This document shows positions 8,321 through 16,562 of a DNA stretch of 64,000 nt, piece after piece. This DNA comes from Faecalibacterium prausnitzii (GTDB lineage: Bacteria; Bacillota; Clostridia; Oscillospirales; Ruminococcaceae): contig NZ_PRLD01000002.1 in assembly GCF_003287405.1 (NCBI RefSeq), forward strand, positions 186,001 to 250,000. Direction: 5' to 3'. The position numbers were made by a program, and so were the translations under genes. The stretch's first letter is position 1, and each line of letters opens with the position of its first letter. The notes below the pieces were generated by a model that worked only from the letters and a program-made list of their open reading frames with translations, did no database searches and was not told the DNA's origin.

Positions 8321-9319
8321 ATGGAGCAGGGATTCCAAGTGTTGTTACAGGTATTCGGCGGATTGGCGCTGTTTTTATATGGGACGGACAGCCTGTGCAG
8401 GGCAGTACAGCAGGGGGCGGGCAGGCGGCTGCGCAGCCTGCTGGCGCGGTGCACCGCAAACCCGGTGGCGGGGCTGCTGACCGGGGCGGCGGTCACGGCG
8501 GTGCTGCAAAGCAGCTCGGCGGTCACGGTCATGGTTATTGCTTTTCTGGCAGCGGGGCTGCTGCAGCTGCGGCAGGCGGTGCCGGTGGTGTTCGGGGCAA
8601 ATATCGGTACAACGGTCACAGCACAGCTGCTGGCGTTCCGGGTGGAAAGCTGGCGGTATCTGCTGCTGTTTTGCGGGGTGCTGCTCTGTCTGGCCTGCAA
8701 AAACTGGCGGGGCCGCTGCGTGGGCGAGGCGGTGTTCGGCTTTGGACTGCTGTTCGAGGGCGTCACGGTGATGCGCAGCGCCATGGAGCCGCTGCTGCAA
8801 AGCCCGTTGCTCCGGTTGGAGCTTGCCCGGGTGCAGCAAAGCCCCTTGCATGGGCTGCTGACGGGCGTCTGCATGACCTTGACGGTGCAGAGCAGCTCTG
8901 CCACGGTGGCGCTGCTGCAAAGCATGGCGGCGCAGCCCGGGGCGGACGGCGTGCACAGCCTGCTGGGGCTGACCGCTGCCATTCCCATTCTGCTGGGGGA
9001 TAACATCGGCACCACCGTTACGGCGGTGCTTGCCGCCATCGGGCAGGGAAGAGACGCCAAGCGGGTGGCGGCAGCCCACGCCATCTTCAACCTGAGCGGC
9101 GCGGCGGTGTGCTGCGCACTGCTGCAGCCCTTTGCGGCGCTGGTGCAGCTGTGCTCGCCCACGGGGGCAGAGTGTGCCGTGATCGCCCGGCAGATCGCTA
9201 ACGCCCACACCCTGTTCAACGGGCTGTGTGCGCTGGTCTGGCTGCCCCTGACCGGGCAGATGGTGCGGCTGGTCTGCGCGCTGCTGCCCGATAAAAATCG
9301 CCCGAAAGAACGGTTGTAA
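8321..9319 (+). CDS. Na/Pi cotransporter family protein without PhoU domain
   Basis: This 332-residue polytopic membrane protein has the two inverted halves of the Na/Pi cotransporter (NptA/YjbB) family. The first half has AVLQSSSAVTVM and GANIGTTVTAQ; the second has LTVQSSSATVALL and GDNIGTTVTAVL. It probably co-imports or exports phosphate or another anion with sodium. It ends after the second repeat and lacks the C-terminal PhoU domain seen in the paralogue at 10906. GGAGGG five bases before 8321 supports that ATG over the GTG at 8315. The preceding 200 bp hold the MarR operator and no other gene. Confidence 0.85.
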   Translation: MEQGFQVLLQVFGGLALFLYGTDSLCRAVQQGAGRRLRSLLARCTANPVAGLLTGAAVTAVLQSSSAVTVMVIAFLAAGLLQLRQAVPVVFGANIGTTVTAQLLAFRVESWRYLLLFCGVLLCLACKNWRGRCVGEAVFGFGLLFEGVTVMRSAMEPLLQSPLLRLELARVQQSPLHGLLTGVCMTLTVQSSSATVALLQSMAAQPGADGVHSLLGLTAAIPILLGDNIGTTVTAVLAAIGQGRDAKRVAAAHAIFNLSGAAVCCALLQPFAALVQLCSPTGAECAVIARQIANAHTLFNGLCALVWLPLTGQMVRLVCALLPDKNRPKERL

Positions 9320-9380
9320 ACCGGAGCGGGGAATGGTATACTGAAGCAGACGGATACTATTATATAAAGGATGGAATGCA

Positions 9381-10037
9381 ATGAAACGGAAAATCGGCAG
9401 GCTGTGCATGGTGCTGGGTGCGGTGCTGATCTTGAGCGCCGCCGGGCTGCTGGGTTACAACCGGTGGGATGCCGCCCGGGCAGAAAAGGCTTCGCAGGAA
9501 GTATTGGGCGAACTGGAGCAGACCATGCAAAAGACCATTACGGAGCACCGGCAGGAAAACGAGACCGCAGCCCCGCAGCCGGTGCTGGACCCGGCGCAGG
9601 AGATGACCACCGTAGAGGTGGAGGGGCATGACTACATCGGGGTGCTTTCCATCCCGGCGGCAGGGCTGGAACTGCCGGTGATGGCGCAGTGGAGCTACGC
9701 CGGGCTGAAGGTCGCCCCCGGACGGTACAGCGGCACTACCTATGCCGATGATCTGGTGCTCTGCGGCCACAACTATGCAAAGCATTTCAGTCCCATCAAG
9801 TGGCTGGCGATCGGCAGCCCGGTCTACTTTACGGATGCGGATGGTCTGCGCTGGAGCTACGAGGTGGAGAGCGTGGAGACTTTGCACCCCACCCAGATCG
9901 AGGAGATGACCACCGCCACCGAGACAGACAGCTGGGATCTGACCCTGTTCACCTGCACCTCCGGCGGCAACGCTCGGTATGCGGTGCGCTGTGTGCGGAC
10001 GGGCTACCCCGTCCGGGTGACGGATGCGGCAGAGTGA
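9381..10037 (+). CDS. Class B/D-like sortase
   Basis: This 218-residue membrane-anchored transpeptidase has an N-terminal signal anchor (about 7-27), a charged linker to about 75, and a sortase beta-barrel. Catalytic residues are visible: His130 in LCGHNY, Cys192 in TLFTC and Arg203 or Arg206 in AVRCVR. The family cleaves LPxTG-like signals and joins proteins to peptidoglycan or pilin. No LPxTG substrate is encoded in the window, so the target is elsewhere. It follows the Na/Pi transporter by about 60 bp, with a weak AAAGGA site. Confidence 0.88.
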   Translation: MKRKIGRLCMVLGAVLILSAAGLLGYNRWDAARAEKASQEVLGELEQTMQKTITEHRQENETAAPQPVLDPAQEMTTVEVEGHDYIGVLSIPAAGLELPVMAQWSYAGLKVAPGRYSGTTYADDLVLCGHNYAKHFSPIKWLAIGSPVYFTDADGLRWSYEVESVETLHPTQIEEMTTATETDSWDLTLFTCTSGGNARYAVRCVRTGYPVRVTDAAE

Positions 10038-10183
10038 TGCCATCTTTTGCGGGGCGGGACGATTTGGAATGCCCGCCGCGTGTGCTTTGGGCATGATCAG
10101 CGGAAAATATATTTTTATCGCAATTTTCAAAAATAGTGCCAATCAAAACGGCAGCTTTGCGATATGCAGTTTGCGGATGTTGC

Positions 10184-10213
10184 TTGTGCATTAAAAACGC
10201 AAACTGCTATAAT
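10184..10213 (+). promoter_or_regulatory. Candidate promoter directly before a 16-bp hairpin
   Basis: A -35-like TTGTGC (10184-10189), 18-bp spacer and perfect -10 TATAAT (10208-10213). The expected start (about 10220) falls at the foot of the following hairpin. Confidence 0.5.
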
Positions 10214-10216
10214 TTC

Positions 10217-10252
10217 GGGATAGCGGAGCGTCTGCGGACGCTCCGCTATCCC
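10217..10252 (+). other. Perfect 16-bp hairpin at a predicted transcript 5' end
   Basis: GGGATAGCGGAGCGTC (10217-10232) pairs without mismatch with 10237-10252 around the loop TGCG. The following sequence is only weakly T-rich, so it could be a terminator, a 5' stabiliser or part of a small RNA. Confidence 0.55.
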
Positions 10253-10522
10253 ATTTTCACGGAAGGGGGTCGTGACGGAAAACGGCAGCTCCGGCACCTG
10301 TTTCCTGCGGAAATGCGGCGCTGCGGAGGGGAACTGCCAAAGCCCCGATTTCCGAGGGGGTGGCTGCGGACAGGGGGGAGCAGACCGTGGGGTATCATCC
10401 GATTTTTGCGCAAAAAGTCTGCAAAAACATTTGAAAGTCCTTTTTATAGTATCCCTATTGTGCGATACTGTGTTCACCGGGGAAGTCCCGGGAATAAAAC
10501 AGACACACAGGAGGGAAACACC

Positions 10523-10639
10523 ATGAAGGATTTTGAGTTGCGTTATGTGGGCAGTCATGTGGAGGTATACACCGGCAGTGGTGTGTTCCTGTTTTCGGCC
10601 GATACGGTGCGCGAGGCCATGGAGGAGCTGGCCGGGTAA
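10523..10639 (+). CDS. 38-residue conserved-looking microprotein
   Basis: The ATG at 10523 follows a strong GGAGGG site at a good distance. The predicted peptide (MKDFELRYVGSHVEVY at the start, ending EAMEELAG) has alternating hydrophobic residues suggesting two or three beta strands, then a short helix. It has no signal or membrane segment. I recall similar tiny proteins in related Clostridia, but no function is known to me. It stands alone between the structured leader and the promoter of the next transporter. Confidence 0.6.
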   Translation: MKDFELRYVGSHVEVYTGSGVFLFSADTVREAMEELAG

Positions 10640-10768
10640 GTGGGGATATCCTGCGCCCTGAGAAGGCACAATGTAAAATGTATGTAAAATAAAAGAAAGT
10701 TTTTGGTTTTACACCCGGAAATATGTTGCGGAATGTGTGGAAAAAGTGATTTTCGTGTAAAATAAACC

Positions 10769-10798
10769 TTGTTGAGACGCCCCCTTTGATGGTATAAT
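10769..10798 (+). promoter_or_regulatory. Promoter of the PhoU-domain Na/Pi transporter
   Basis: TTGTTG (10769-10774), 18-bp spacer, TATAAT (10793-10798), about 100 bp upstream of the start codon. The intervening leader has an imperfect hairpin. Confidence 0.55.
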
Positions 10799-10905
10799 AA
10801 AAATAAGCGGCTGCCGGAACAGGGCAAGTGCTGTGCACGTGCAAGGTTTCGGCAGCTGTGTGCTGTAAAGGATAAAAAGGGAAGTTTCATATTAGGAGTA
10901 TCGTT

Positions 10906-12684
10906 ATGGATATCACACACATTACCTCTCTGCTGGGCGGCGTTGCGCTGTTCTTGTACGGTATGTCCATCATGGGCGCCGGACTGGAAAAGCTGGCAGG
11001 CGGCAAGATGCAGGGCGTATTGCAAAAGCTTACCTCCTCTACCATCAAGGGCGTGATCTTCGGCACACTGATCACCGGCGTCATCCAGTCGTCGGCTGGT
11101 ACGGTGGTTATTTGTGTTGGTCTGGTCAACTCCGGTATCATGACACTGACGCAGTCGGTAGGCGTGATTATGGGTGCAAATATTGGTACTACGGTAACAG
11201 GTCAGTTGATCCGCATGGCGGATATCTCAGGCGACAGCCTGTGGCTGACCTTGATCCAGCCCAAGACCTTTGCCCCCGTGGTGGCGTTTATTGGCTGCAT
11301 TTTTTATGTGTTCCTCCGCAATGCCAAAAAGAAGAACATCGGCCAGATCATGCTGGGCTTCGGTATCCTGTTTACCGGCATGAGCCTGATGGATACCGGC
11401 GTAGCACCCCTGCGGGAGAGCGCAGTCTTTCAGAATCTGTTCGTCACCATGACCAACCCCATTCTGGGTGTTCTGGTGGGCGTGGTGGTCACCGTGATCA
11501 TCCAGTCCTCCTCCGCCTCCGTGGGTATTTTGCAGGCACTGTCCAGCACAGGGCTTGTCACCTTCAGCTCTGCTATTCCTATCATTCTGGGCGCGCATAT
11601 CGGTACGGCGTTCACCCCGCTGCTCACCATCGGCGGCTCTTCCAAGGATGGTAAGCGGGCAGCGCTCATCCACCTGTACTTCAACGTCATCGGCAGCGTG
11701 ATCCTGCTGGCGCTGATCTATGCGGTGCAGTTTACCATCGGCATCCCCATGTGGGGCGATGTGATGAACAAGAGCTCCATTGCAAACATCCATACCATGT
11801 CCAGCGTGTGCGCTATGCTGCTGTTCCTGCCTTGCAGCGGGGTGCTGAGCCGCTTGGCGATGCTCACAGTGCCCAGCAGCGTGGAGGAAGCACAGGAACT
11901 GAGTATGCCGGTGCTGGACGAGCGTCTGTACAAGAGCCCGGCTGTGGCTTTGCAGCAGGCTAAGAACGCGGTGATCAAGATGTCCCGCCGTGCTGCCCGC
12001 AATGTGGGTCTGGCCGCGCCGCTGCTTTTGAAGATGGACGAGGAGACCGTGAGCGCCATCAAGGTACGCGAAAACCTGATCGACCGCATGGAGGTGGAGA
12101 TCACCAACTACCTGATCAAGCTGACCGATCAGGAACTGGGCGATGACGAGAGCCACGCAGTGACCGAGCTGCTGAACTTTGTCACCGAGTTCGAGCGCAT
12201 CGGCGACTATGCCGTGAACATCATGGAAAAGGCCGAGGAGCTGTACGACAAGGAAGCCAGCTTCAGCGAAAGCGCCAAAAAGGAACTGCAATTGCTGGAT
12301 GCCGCATTGGAGCGCATTCTGGTTCTGACGGACGAGGCCTTTGAAAACGATGATACCCAGAAGGCTGCACAGGTGGAGCCGCTGGAGGAGATCATTGATG
12401 TAATGGTGGAGCGTCTGCGTGACCAGCACATCCGCCGCCTGAAGGACGGCATTTGCTCCATCGACACCGGCGTGGTGTTCCTCGATGTGCTGAACAACGC
12501 CGAGCGTATCTCCGACCACTGCTCCAACATTGCGGTGCGCATGGTGGGCATGGAGGCCGGCGATGATTACGACTCCCACACCCTGAAAAGCATTATGCAC
12601 CACAACCCCAGCAAGGACTATATGCTGGAATACGAGCAGTGCCGCAAGGAATACCTTGTGCCGCTGGAAGAAATGGAAGCTTGA
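10906..12684 (+). CDS. Na/Pi cotransporter with C-terminal PhoU domain
   Basis: This 592-residue protein has a membrane part (about 1-310) with both family repeats: GVIQSSAGTVV with GANIGTTVTGQ, and VIIQSSSASVGIL with GAHIGTAFTPLL. A cytoplasmic PhoU-like helical domain (about 350-570) with two helical bundles containing E-R-I-G/S-D-Y/H motifs follows. It likely moves phosphate with sodium, with the PhoU part sensing or gating. AGGAG lies before the ATG. A 21-bp-stem terminator closes the gene. It is longer than, and not adjacent in operon to, the PhoU-less paralogue at 8321. Confidence 0.9.
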   Translation: MDITHITSLLGGVALFLYGMSIMGAGLEKLAGGKMQGVLQKLTSSTIKGVIFGTLITGVIQSSAGTVVICVGLVNSGIMTLTQSVGVIMGANIGTTVTGQLIRMADISGDSLWLTLIQPKTFAPVVAFIGCIFYVFLRNAKKKNIGQIMLGFGILFTGMSLMDTGVAPLRESAVFQNLFVTMTNPILGVLVGVVVTVIIQSSSASVGILQALSSTGLVTFSSAIPIILGAHIGTAFTPLLTIGGSSKDGKRAALIHLYFNVIGSVILLALIYAVQFTIGIPMWGDVMNKSSIANIHTMSSVCAMLLFLPCSGVLSRLAMLTVPSSVEEAQELSMPVLDERLYKSPAVALQQAKNAVIKMSRRAARNVGLAAPLLLKMDEETVSAIKVRENLIDRMEVEITNYLIKLTDQELGDDESHAVTELLNFVTEFERIGDYAVNIMEKAEELYDKEASFSESAKKELQLLDAALERILVLTDEAFENDDTQKAAQVEPLEEIIDVMVERLRDQHIRRLKDGICSIDTGVVFLDVLNNAERISDHCSNIAVRMVGMEAGDDYDSHTLKSIMHHNPSKDYMLEYEQCRKEYLVPLEEMEA

Positions 12685-12691
12685 ATCCTAT

Positions 12692-12736
12692 AAATGCAAT
12701 AGGCCGCTGCACATCGTGCAGCGGCCTATTGCATTT
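12692..12736. terminator. Bidirectional terminator, 21-bp perfect stem
   Basis: Positions 12692-12712 pair perfectly with 12716-12736 around a 3-base loop. It lies between the converging transporter and the BofC-like gene, whose stop codon touches the stem. Confidence 0.8.
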
Positions 12737-13109
12737 ATTCCCCCAGATCCTCCAGCAGCAGGTCCAGCTCCCGGGGGCTGTTGACCACAAGCCCGCGCTT
12801 GATGCGCAAAGCGTCGTTTTCCGGCAGAAGATTGGTGTAGATGCCGGTCACGCGGATCAAAGTGCCCGGGGTGCCGTCGGCGCGGCAGGTGTACACCGCC
12901 ACCCGCCCGCCGCTGTCCCGCAGGCAGTAGCGGGCAGCATCCGTCTGGGGCGCAGCCTGTGCGGCAAGGCTCAGGGGAGAGGCGGGATCGGTCTCGGATC
13001 CGGCGGGGCTTTGGGACAGCGGCAGCTTTGGCAGCGCCATCCAGAACAGACTGAATACAATGGTGAATACGCAAAGCCCGTAGAACAGGCAGACAGACAG
13101 CTTGCGCAT
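12735..13109 (-). CDS. BofC C-terminal-like membrane-anchored protein
   Basis: This 124-residue protein has a single N-terminal membrane or signal segment (about 5-25), a short Ser/Pro/Ala linker and a C-terminal domain (about 60-124; YCLRDSGGRVAVYTC then TGIYTNLLPENDALRIKRG). This resembles the C-terminal domain of BofC and related small clostridial proteins. BofC controls the SpoIVB/SigK checkpoint in Bacillus, but a role here is unknown. The start at 13109 is set by AAGGGAG eight bases upstream; longer readings add a non-signal N-terminus. It is divergent from the PBP gene. Confidence 0.65.
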   Translation of the reverse strand: MRKLSVCLFYGLCVFTIVFSLFWMALPKLPLSQSPAGSETDPASPLSLAAQAAPQTDAARYCLRDSGGRVAVYTCRADGTPGTLIRVTGIYTNLLPENDALRIKRGLVVNSPRELDLLLEDLGE

Positions 13110-13243
13110 AAAAAACACTCCCTTCCCCGGTAAGTATGCCCCATTTGGGCGGATGGCAGACAATTTTCACACACGGGCACTGTACTTTCCGTGGCGGAGT
13201 GTGCTATACTATTTATATCTGCTCAGCGCGCAAAGATTGGTTC

Positions 13244-13272
13244 TTGCCCGGCTGGGGCGTGCGTGCTATAAT
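13244..13272 (+). promoter_or_regulatory. Promoter of the PBP1A gene
   Basis: TTGCCC (13244-13249), 17-bp spacer and an extended -10, TGC-TATAAT (hexamer 13267-13272). A second weaker TGC-TATACT lies at 13202-13210. Confidence 0.6.
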
Positions 13273-13386
13273 ATGGTATTGCAGTTTGAAGTTTCGTGTC
13301 ACAAACGATGTGGATAAAGCCCGGCGCAGCAATGCCCGGCAACAGTCTTGAAATGTCAGGAGGCGATCCCTATCTCCAACAATGAG

Positions 13387-15930
13387 ATGAGAAAGATCCA
13401 TCGGGGCGGCGAGGAGCAGCCTGCCCGCCCGATGGGACGTAAGGTCAATGTTTCCCAGAGCCGCCGCGAGGTACACTCCGCAGCGGAAAACCGTACCCGC
13501 GCACCCAAAGCACCCAAAACTCCCAAGCCGCCGAAGGAAAAGAGCAAACACCCCATCCTGCGGTTTATCGGCCGCACCATCGCTACGGTGCTCTGCCTTG
13601 GCATCATGCTGGGCAGCGTGGTGGCCGTGGGCATGGTGTTCTATGTGGTGCAGGCTACTGCCAACGACGGCGACCTGCTGGACTTGGACAACATCCAGTT
13701 GAGCCAGTCCAGTATGGTGGTGGCTACCGACCCGGATACCGGCGCACAGGTGGAGTATGCCACCCTGCGCTCTTCCAACAGCCACCGCGTGTGGGCAGAC
13801 CTTGAGCAGATCCCTTCCAACTTGCAGTATGCGTTCATCTGCACCGAGGATAAGGACTTCTACTCAGAGCCCGGCGTCAACTTCAAGCGCACCATCGGCG
13901 CAATGATCAACGAGTATCTGCTGCCTATTTACAGTTCCAAGCAGGGCGCATCCACGCTGGAGCAGCAGCTCATCAAGAACCTGACCGATGACAACAGCGC
14001 CAGCGGCATCGATGGTGCACTGCGCAAGGTGCGCGAGATCTACCGCGCCCTCTGCCTGAGCCGCAGCTACTCGAAAGAAACCATTCTGGAAGCTTATCTG
14101 AACACCATCAGCTTTACCGGCACCATTCAGGGTGTGCAGACGGCTGCCAACGAGTACTTCAACAAGGACGTCAGCCAGTTGAGCCTGTGGGAGTGCGCCA
14201 CCATTGCCTCCATTACCAAAAACCCCACCAACTATAACCCCTATACGAACCCCGAAAACCTGATCAACCGCCGCAACTTCATCATGTACAATATGTGGCA
14301 GCAGGGCGTGATCAGCGAGGAGGACTACCGCAACGGCGCTGCGCAGCCCCTTGTGCTGGCCGAAGAGGACAGCGGCAAAAAGCCCAGCACCGTCACCTCC
14401 TACTTCACCGATGCACTGTTCAACGAGGTCGTGCAGGACATCATGGTCAAGGAGGGCATCAGCGAGTCCGAGGCGCAGAAGCTGCTCTACACCGGCGGCT
14501 TTACCATCGAAGCCACTGTCAACACCAAGCTGCAGTCCCAGATGGAAAACCTGATGCTGAACACCGACGATGCCTACTTCCCGGCGGGCTGGCATGAGGA
14601 AGAGGTCACCTCCATTTCGGACGATGATGTGCAGGTGTTCAACGAGGACGGCACCCCCAAGACCCGCACCGGCGAGGACGGCACCGTCTACTACTACCGC
14701 AACGTGCGCACGCAGGCAGCCATGGTTACGCTGGACTATGACGGCAATGTGCTGGCCATTGTGGGCGGCTTGGGCGAAAAGACCAAGAGCCTTTCCCTGA
14801 ACCGCGCCTACAACGTGGAGCGGCAGACCGGTTCTACCATCAAGCCCATCGGCGCCTATGCACTGGGCATCGAGTACGGTCTGGTCAACTGGTCCACCAT
14901 GCTCAACAACTCCCCCCTGTACCAGAAGCAGGATATGATCATCCGGGATGAGGACTACTGCCGCAAGAACGGCCTGATGGGTCTTTCCGATAAGCAGCTC
15001 CGTGCTTACCCCAACGCATGGCGCAGCTGGCCGCGCAACTACGGCGGCAACTACGGCGACGGCAGCGATCTCCCGCTGTGGAATGGCCTTGCCCGCTCGC
15101 TGAACACCATCGCGATCCGCGTGGGCGACCTTGTGGGCGCAAGCAATATCTTCAACTTTGTCTACAACACCTTACAGCTGAATACGCTGGACCCCACCAA
15201 CGACGTGGGTCTGGCGCAGATGGTCATGGGCAGCCAGACCAAGGGCGTTACCCCCATGGCGCTGGCCGCAGCTTTCCAGATCTTCTATGATGGCGAGTAC
15301 ACCACCCCGCATCTGTACACCCGTGTGCTGGACCGGGACGGCAACATCTATCTGGAAAACAACGCCACCAGCTATCAGGCGCTGACCCCCGATACTGCCT
15401 ATGTCATGAACCGTCTGCTGAAGAACGTTCTGTTCTCCAGTGTGGGTACTGCCAGCGGCCGCTACCCCAACTCCAACGGCATGGAAGCCTTTGGTAAGAC
15501 CGGTACTGCCAGCGACGAAAAGGATCTGTGGTTTGTGGGCGGCACGCCTTACTATGTCACCGCTGTGTGGTGGGGCTACGATGCACCCTACGATATGACC
15601 AAGACCCTGTCCAAGCAGCAGGCCAAGACCCGCACCTGTGTGACCGCGTGGAAGGCGCTGATGGAGCAGGCACAGGCAGACCTGCCCTATAAGGCATTCC
15701 CCACCTCCGCAGGCGTGGTGGAGCGCCGCTACTGCACCCAGAGCGGCCTTCTGGCCGGTGCAGGCTGCCCGAGCACTGCTGTGGGCTACTACCGTGCCGA
15801 TGACCTGCCCGATACCTGCACCTACTCCCACGCAGCCCCGCAGGCTGCTGCCCCTACCGAGAACACAGATGGTGCTGTGCCCACCCAGCCGGTCATCCCC
15901 ACCGATACCAGTGCGCTGGATACGGAATAA
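13387..15930 (+). CDS. Bifunctional penicillin-binding protein 1A
   Basis: This class A PBP of about 850 residues polymerises lipid II and cross-links peptidoglycan. A basic cytoplasmic tail precedes one membrane helix (about 55-80). The GT51 glycosyltransferase has EDKDFYSEPGVN and GASTLEQQLIKNL. The transpeptidase has STIK (SxxK), SLN (SxN) and KTGT, followed by a Pro/Thr/Ala-rich tail. The start is uncertain. The only strong site, AGGAGG (13358-13363), is eight bases from an in-frame ATC (13372); the nearest ATG (13387, used here) is 23 bases away, and an in-frame TTG at 13348 has no site. Confidence 0.92.
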   Translation: MRKIHRGGEEQPARPMGRKVNVSQSRREVHSAAENRTRAPKAPKTPKPPKEKSKHPILRFIGRTIATVLCLGIMLGSVVAVGMVFYVVQATANDGDLLDLDNIQLSQSSMVVATDPDTGAQVEYATLRSSNSHRVWADLEQIPSNLQYAFICTEDKDFYSEPGVNFKRTIGAMINEYLLPIYSSKQGASTLEQQLIKNLTDDNSASGIDGALRKVREIYRALCLSRSYSKETILEAYLNTISFTGTIQGVQTAANEYFNKDVSQLSLWECATIASITKNPTNYNPYTNPENLINRRNFIMYNMWQQGVISEEDYRNGAAQPLVLAEEDSGKKPSTVTSYFTDALFNEVVQDIMVKEGISESEAQKLLYTGGFTIEATVNTKLQSQMENLMLNTDDAYFPAGWHEEEVTSISDDDVQVFNEDGTPKTRTGEDGTVYYYRNVRTQAAMVTLDYDGNVLAIVGGLGEKTKSLSLNRAYNVERQTGSTIKPIGAYALGIEYGLVNWSTMLNNSPLYQKQDMIIRDEDYCRKNGLMGLSDKQLRAYPNAWRSWPRNYGGNYGDGSDLPLWNGLARSLNTIAIRVGDLVGASNIFNFVYNTLQLNTLDPTNDVGLAQMVMGSQTKGVTPMALAAAFQIFYDGEYTTPHLYTRVLDRDGNIYLENNATSYQALTPDTAYVMNRLLKNVLFSSVGTASGRYPNSNGMEAFGKTGTASDEKDLWFVGGTPYYVTAVWWGYDAPYDMTKTLSKQQAKTRTCVTAWKALMEQAQADLPYKAFPTSAGVVERRYCTQSGLLAGAGCPSTAVGYYRADDLPDTCTYSHAAPQAAAPTENTDGAVPTQPVIPTDTSALDTE

Positions 15931-16019
15931 GGGTAAAAATCGTACTTTTTCGCCCCTTTGCTGAAAAATCCGGCAAGGACGGGGCGCACTTTACAAGACA
16001 AAACTGGACAAAGTGACAA

Positions 16020-16064
16020 AATAGCATCCGGGCTCTTGCATTGCAGGGGTTCGGATGCTATTAT
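16020..16064 (+). promoter_or_regulatory. Promoter inside an inverted repeat, upstream of the threonine operon
   Basis: TTGCAT (16036-16041), 17-bp spacer, TATTAT (16059-16064). Perfect 11-bp arms (16020-16030 and 16052-16062) flank the -35 and overlap the -10. The arms could be an operator or the PBP gene's terminator; the following T-run is weak. Confidence 0.5.
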
Positions 16065-16103
16065 ATTTTCTACAAGAACACTTGTGTTTGAGAGGTGAAC
16101 AAG

Positions 16104-16535
16104 TTGGAACGCCGTTTTTATCTGGTGGATGCGCAGGTGCTGCCGGAGGTCTTTCTCAAGGTGGTGCGCGCCAAGGAGCTGCTGGCCAGCGGAGAAGCCC
16201 GCAGTATTTCAGCTGCGACCCGTGCGGTAGAGCTTTCGCGCAGCGCATTTTATAAGTATAAGGATTGTATCTTTGATTCCGAGAACGGCCGTGAGGTCAT
16301 CACGGTCATGGCCACCCTGCGGGACGAGACCGGTGCGCTGCAAAGCCTTCTGGCAGGCATCAGCGCCGCAGGTGCCAGCATTGTAACCATCAACCAGTCC
16401 ACCCCGGAAAACGGAGCTGCGCTGGTGGCGGTCACCATCCGCACCGACACCATGCAGATGTCCCCGGAGGAGCTGACCGAAAAGCTTTCGCGCCAGCGCA
16501 TGGTCGTGGGTGTGCGCTGTGGGTATAACCTGTAA
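16104..16535 (+). CDS. ACT-domain protein with HTH-like N-terminus (PheB/YszB type)
   Basis: This 143-residue protein has an N-terminal part (about 20-55; SISAATRAVELSRSAFYKYK) that reads as a helix-turn-helix, and a C-terminal ACT domain (about 65-140), a fold that binds amino acids. Related proteins are annotated as ACT-domain or 'chorismate mutase-related' PheB proteins. It is first of a four-gene group with hom, thrB and lysC, 27 bp before hom, so an amino-acid-responsive regulator of that operon is plausible. The TTG at 16104 is chosen because AGAGG lies eight bases upstream; the GTG at 16095 overlaps that site. Confidence 0.8.
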   Translation: MERRFYLVDAQVLPEVFLKVVRAKELLASGEARSISAATRAVELSRSAFYKYKDCIFDSENGREVITVMATLRDETGALQSLLAGISAAGASIVTINQSTPENGAALVAVTIRTDTMQMSPEELTEKLSRQRMVVGVRCGYNL

Positions 16536-16562
16536 CAAAACAGGAAACGAGGGAAAGAGAGT

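Larger units (their letters stand above)
10051..10522 (+). other. Structured non-coding region upstream of the microprotein gene
   Basis: About 480 bp without a convincing gene. It holds a GC hairpin near 10051-10077 after the sortase, a promoter at 10184-10213, a perfect 16-bp hairpin at 10217-10252, a GC-rich stretch with several short inverted repeats to about 10400, and AGTATC-N10-GATACT (10448-10469). The frame open from 10136 shares the microprotein frame but has no ribosome binding site and atypical composition, so I treat the region as leader or small RNA. Confidence 0.4.

Noticed and set aside
10136-10639. 167-codon frame ending with the microprotein
   Set aside because: It lacks a ribosome binding site, runs through the perfect hairpin and has unlikely composition until the strong site at 10510-10515; only the last 38 codons look real.
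12735-13170. Longer or alternative frames for the BofC-like gene
   Set aside because: Only the frame starting at 13109 gives a signal anchor next to a good ribosome binding site and a recognisable C-terminal domain.
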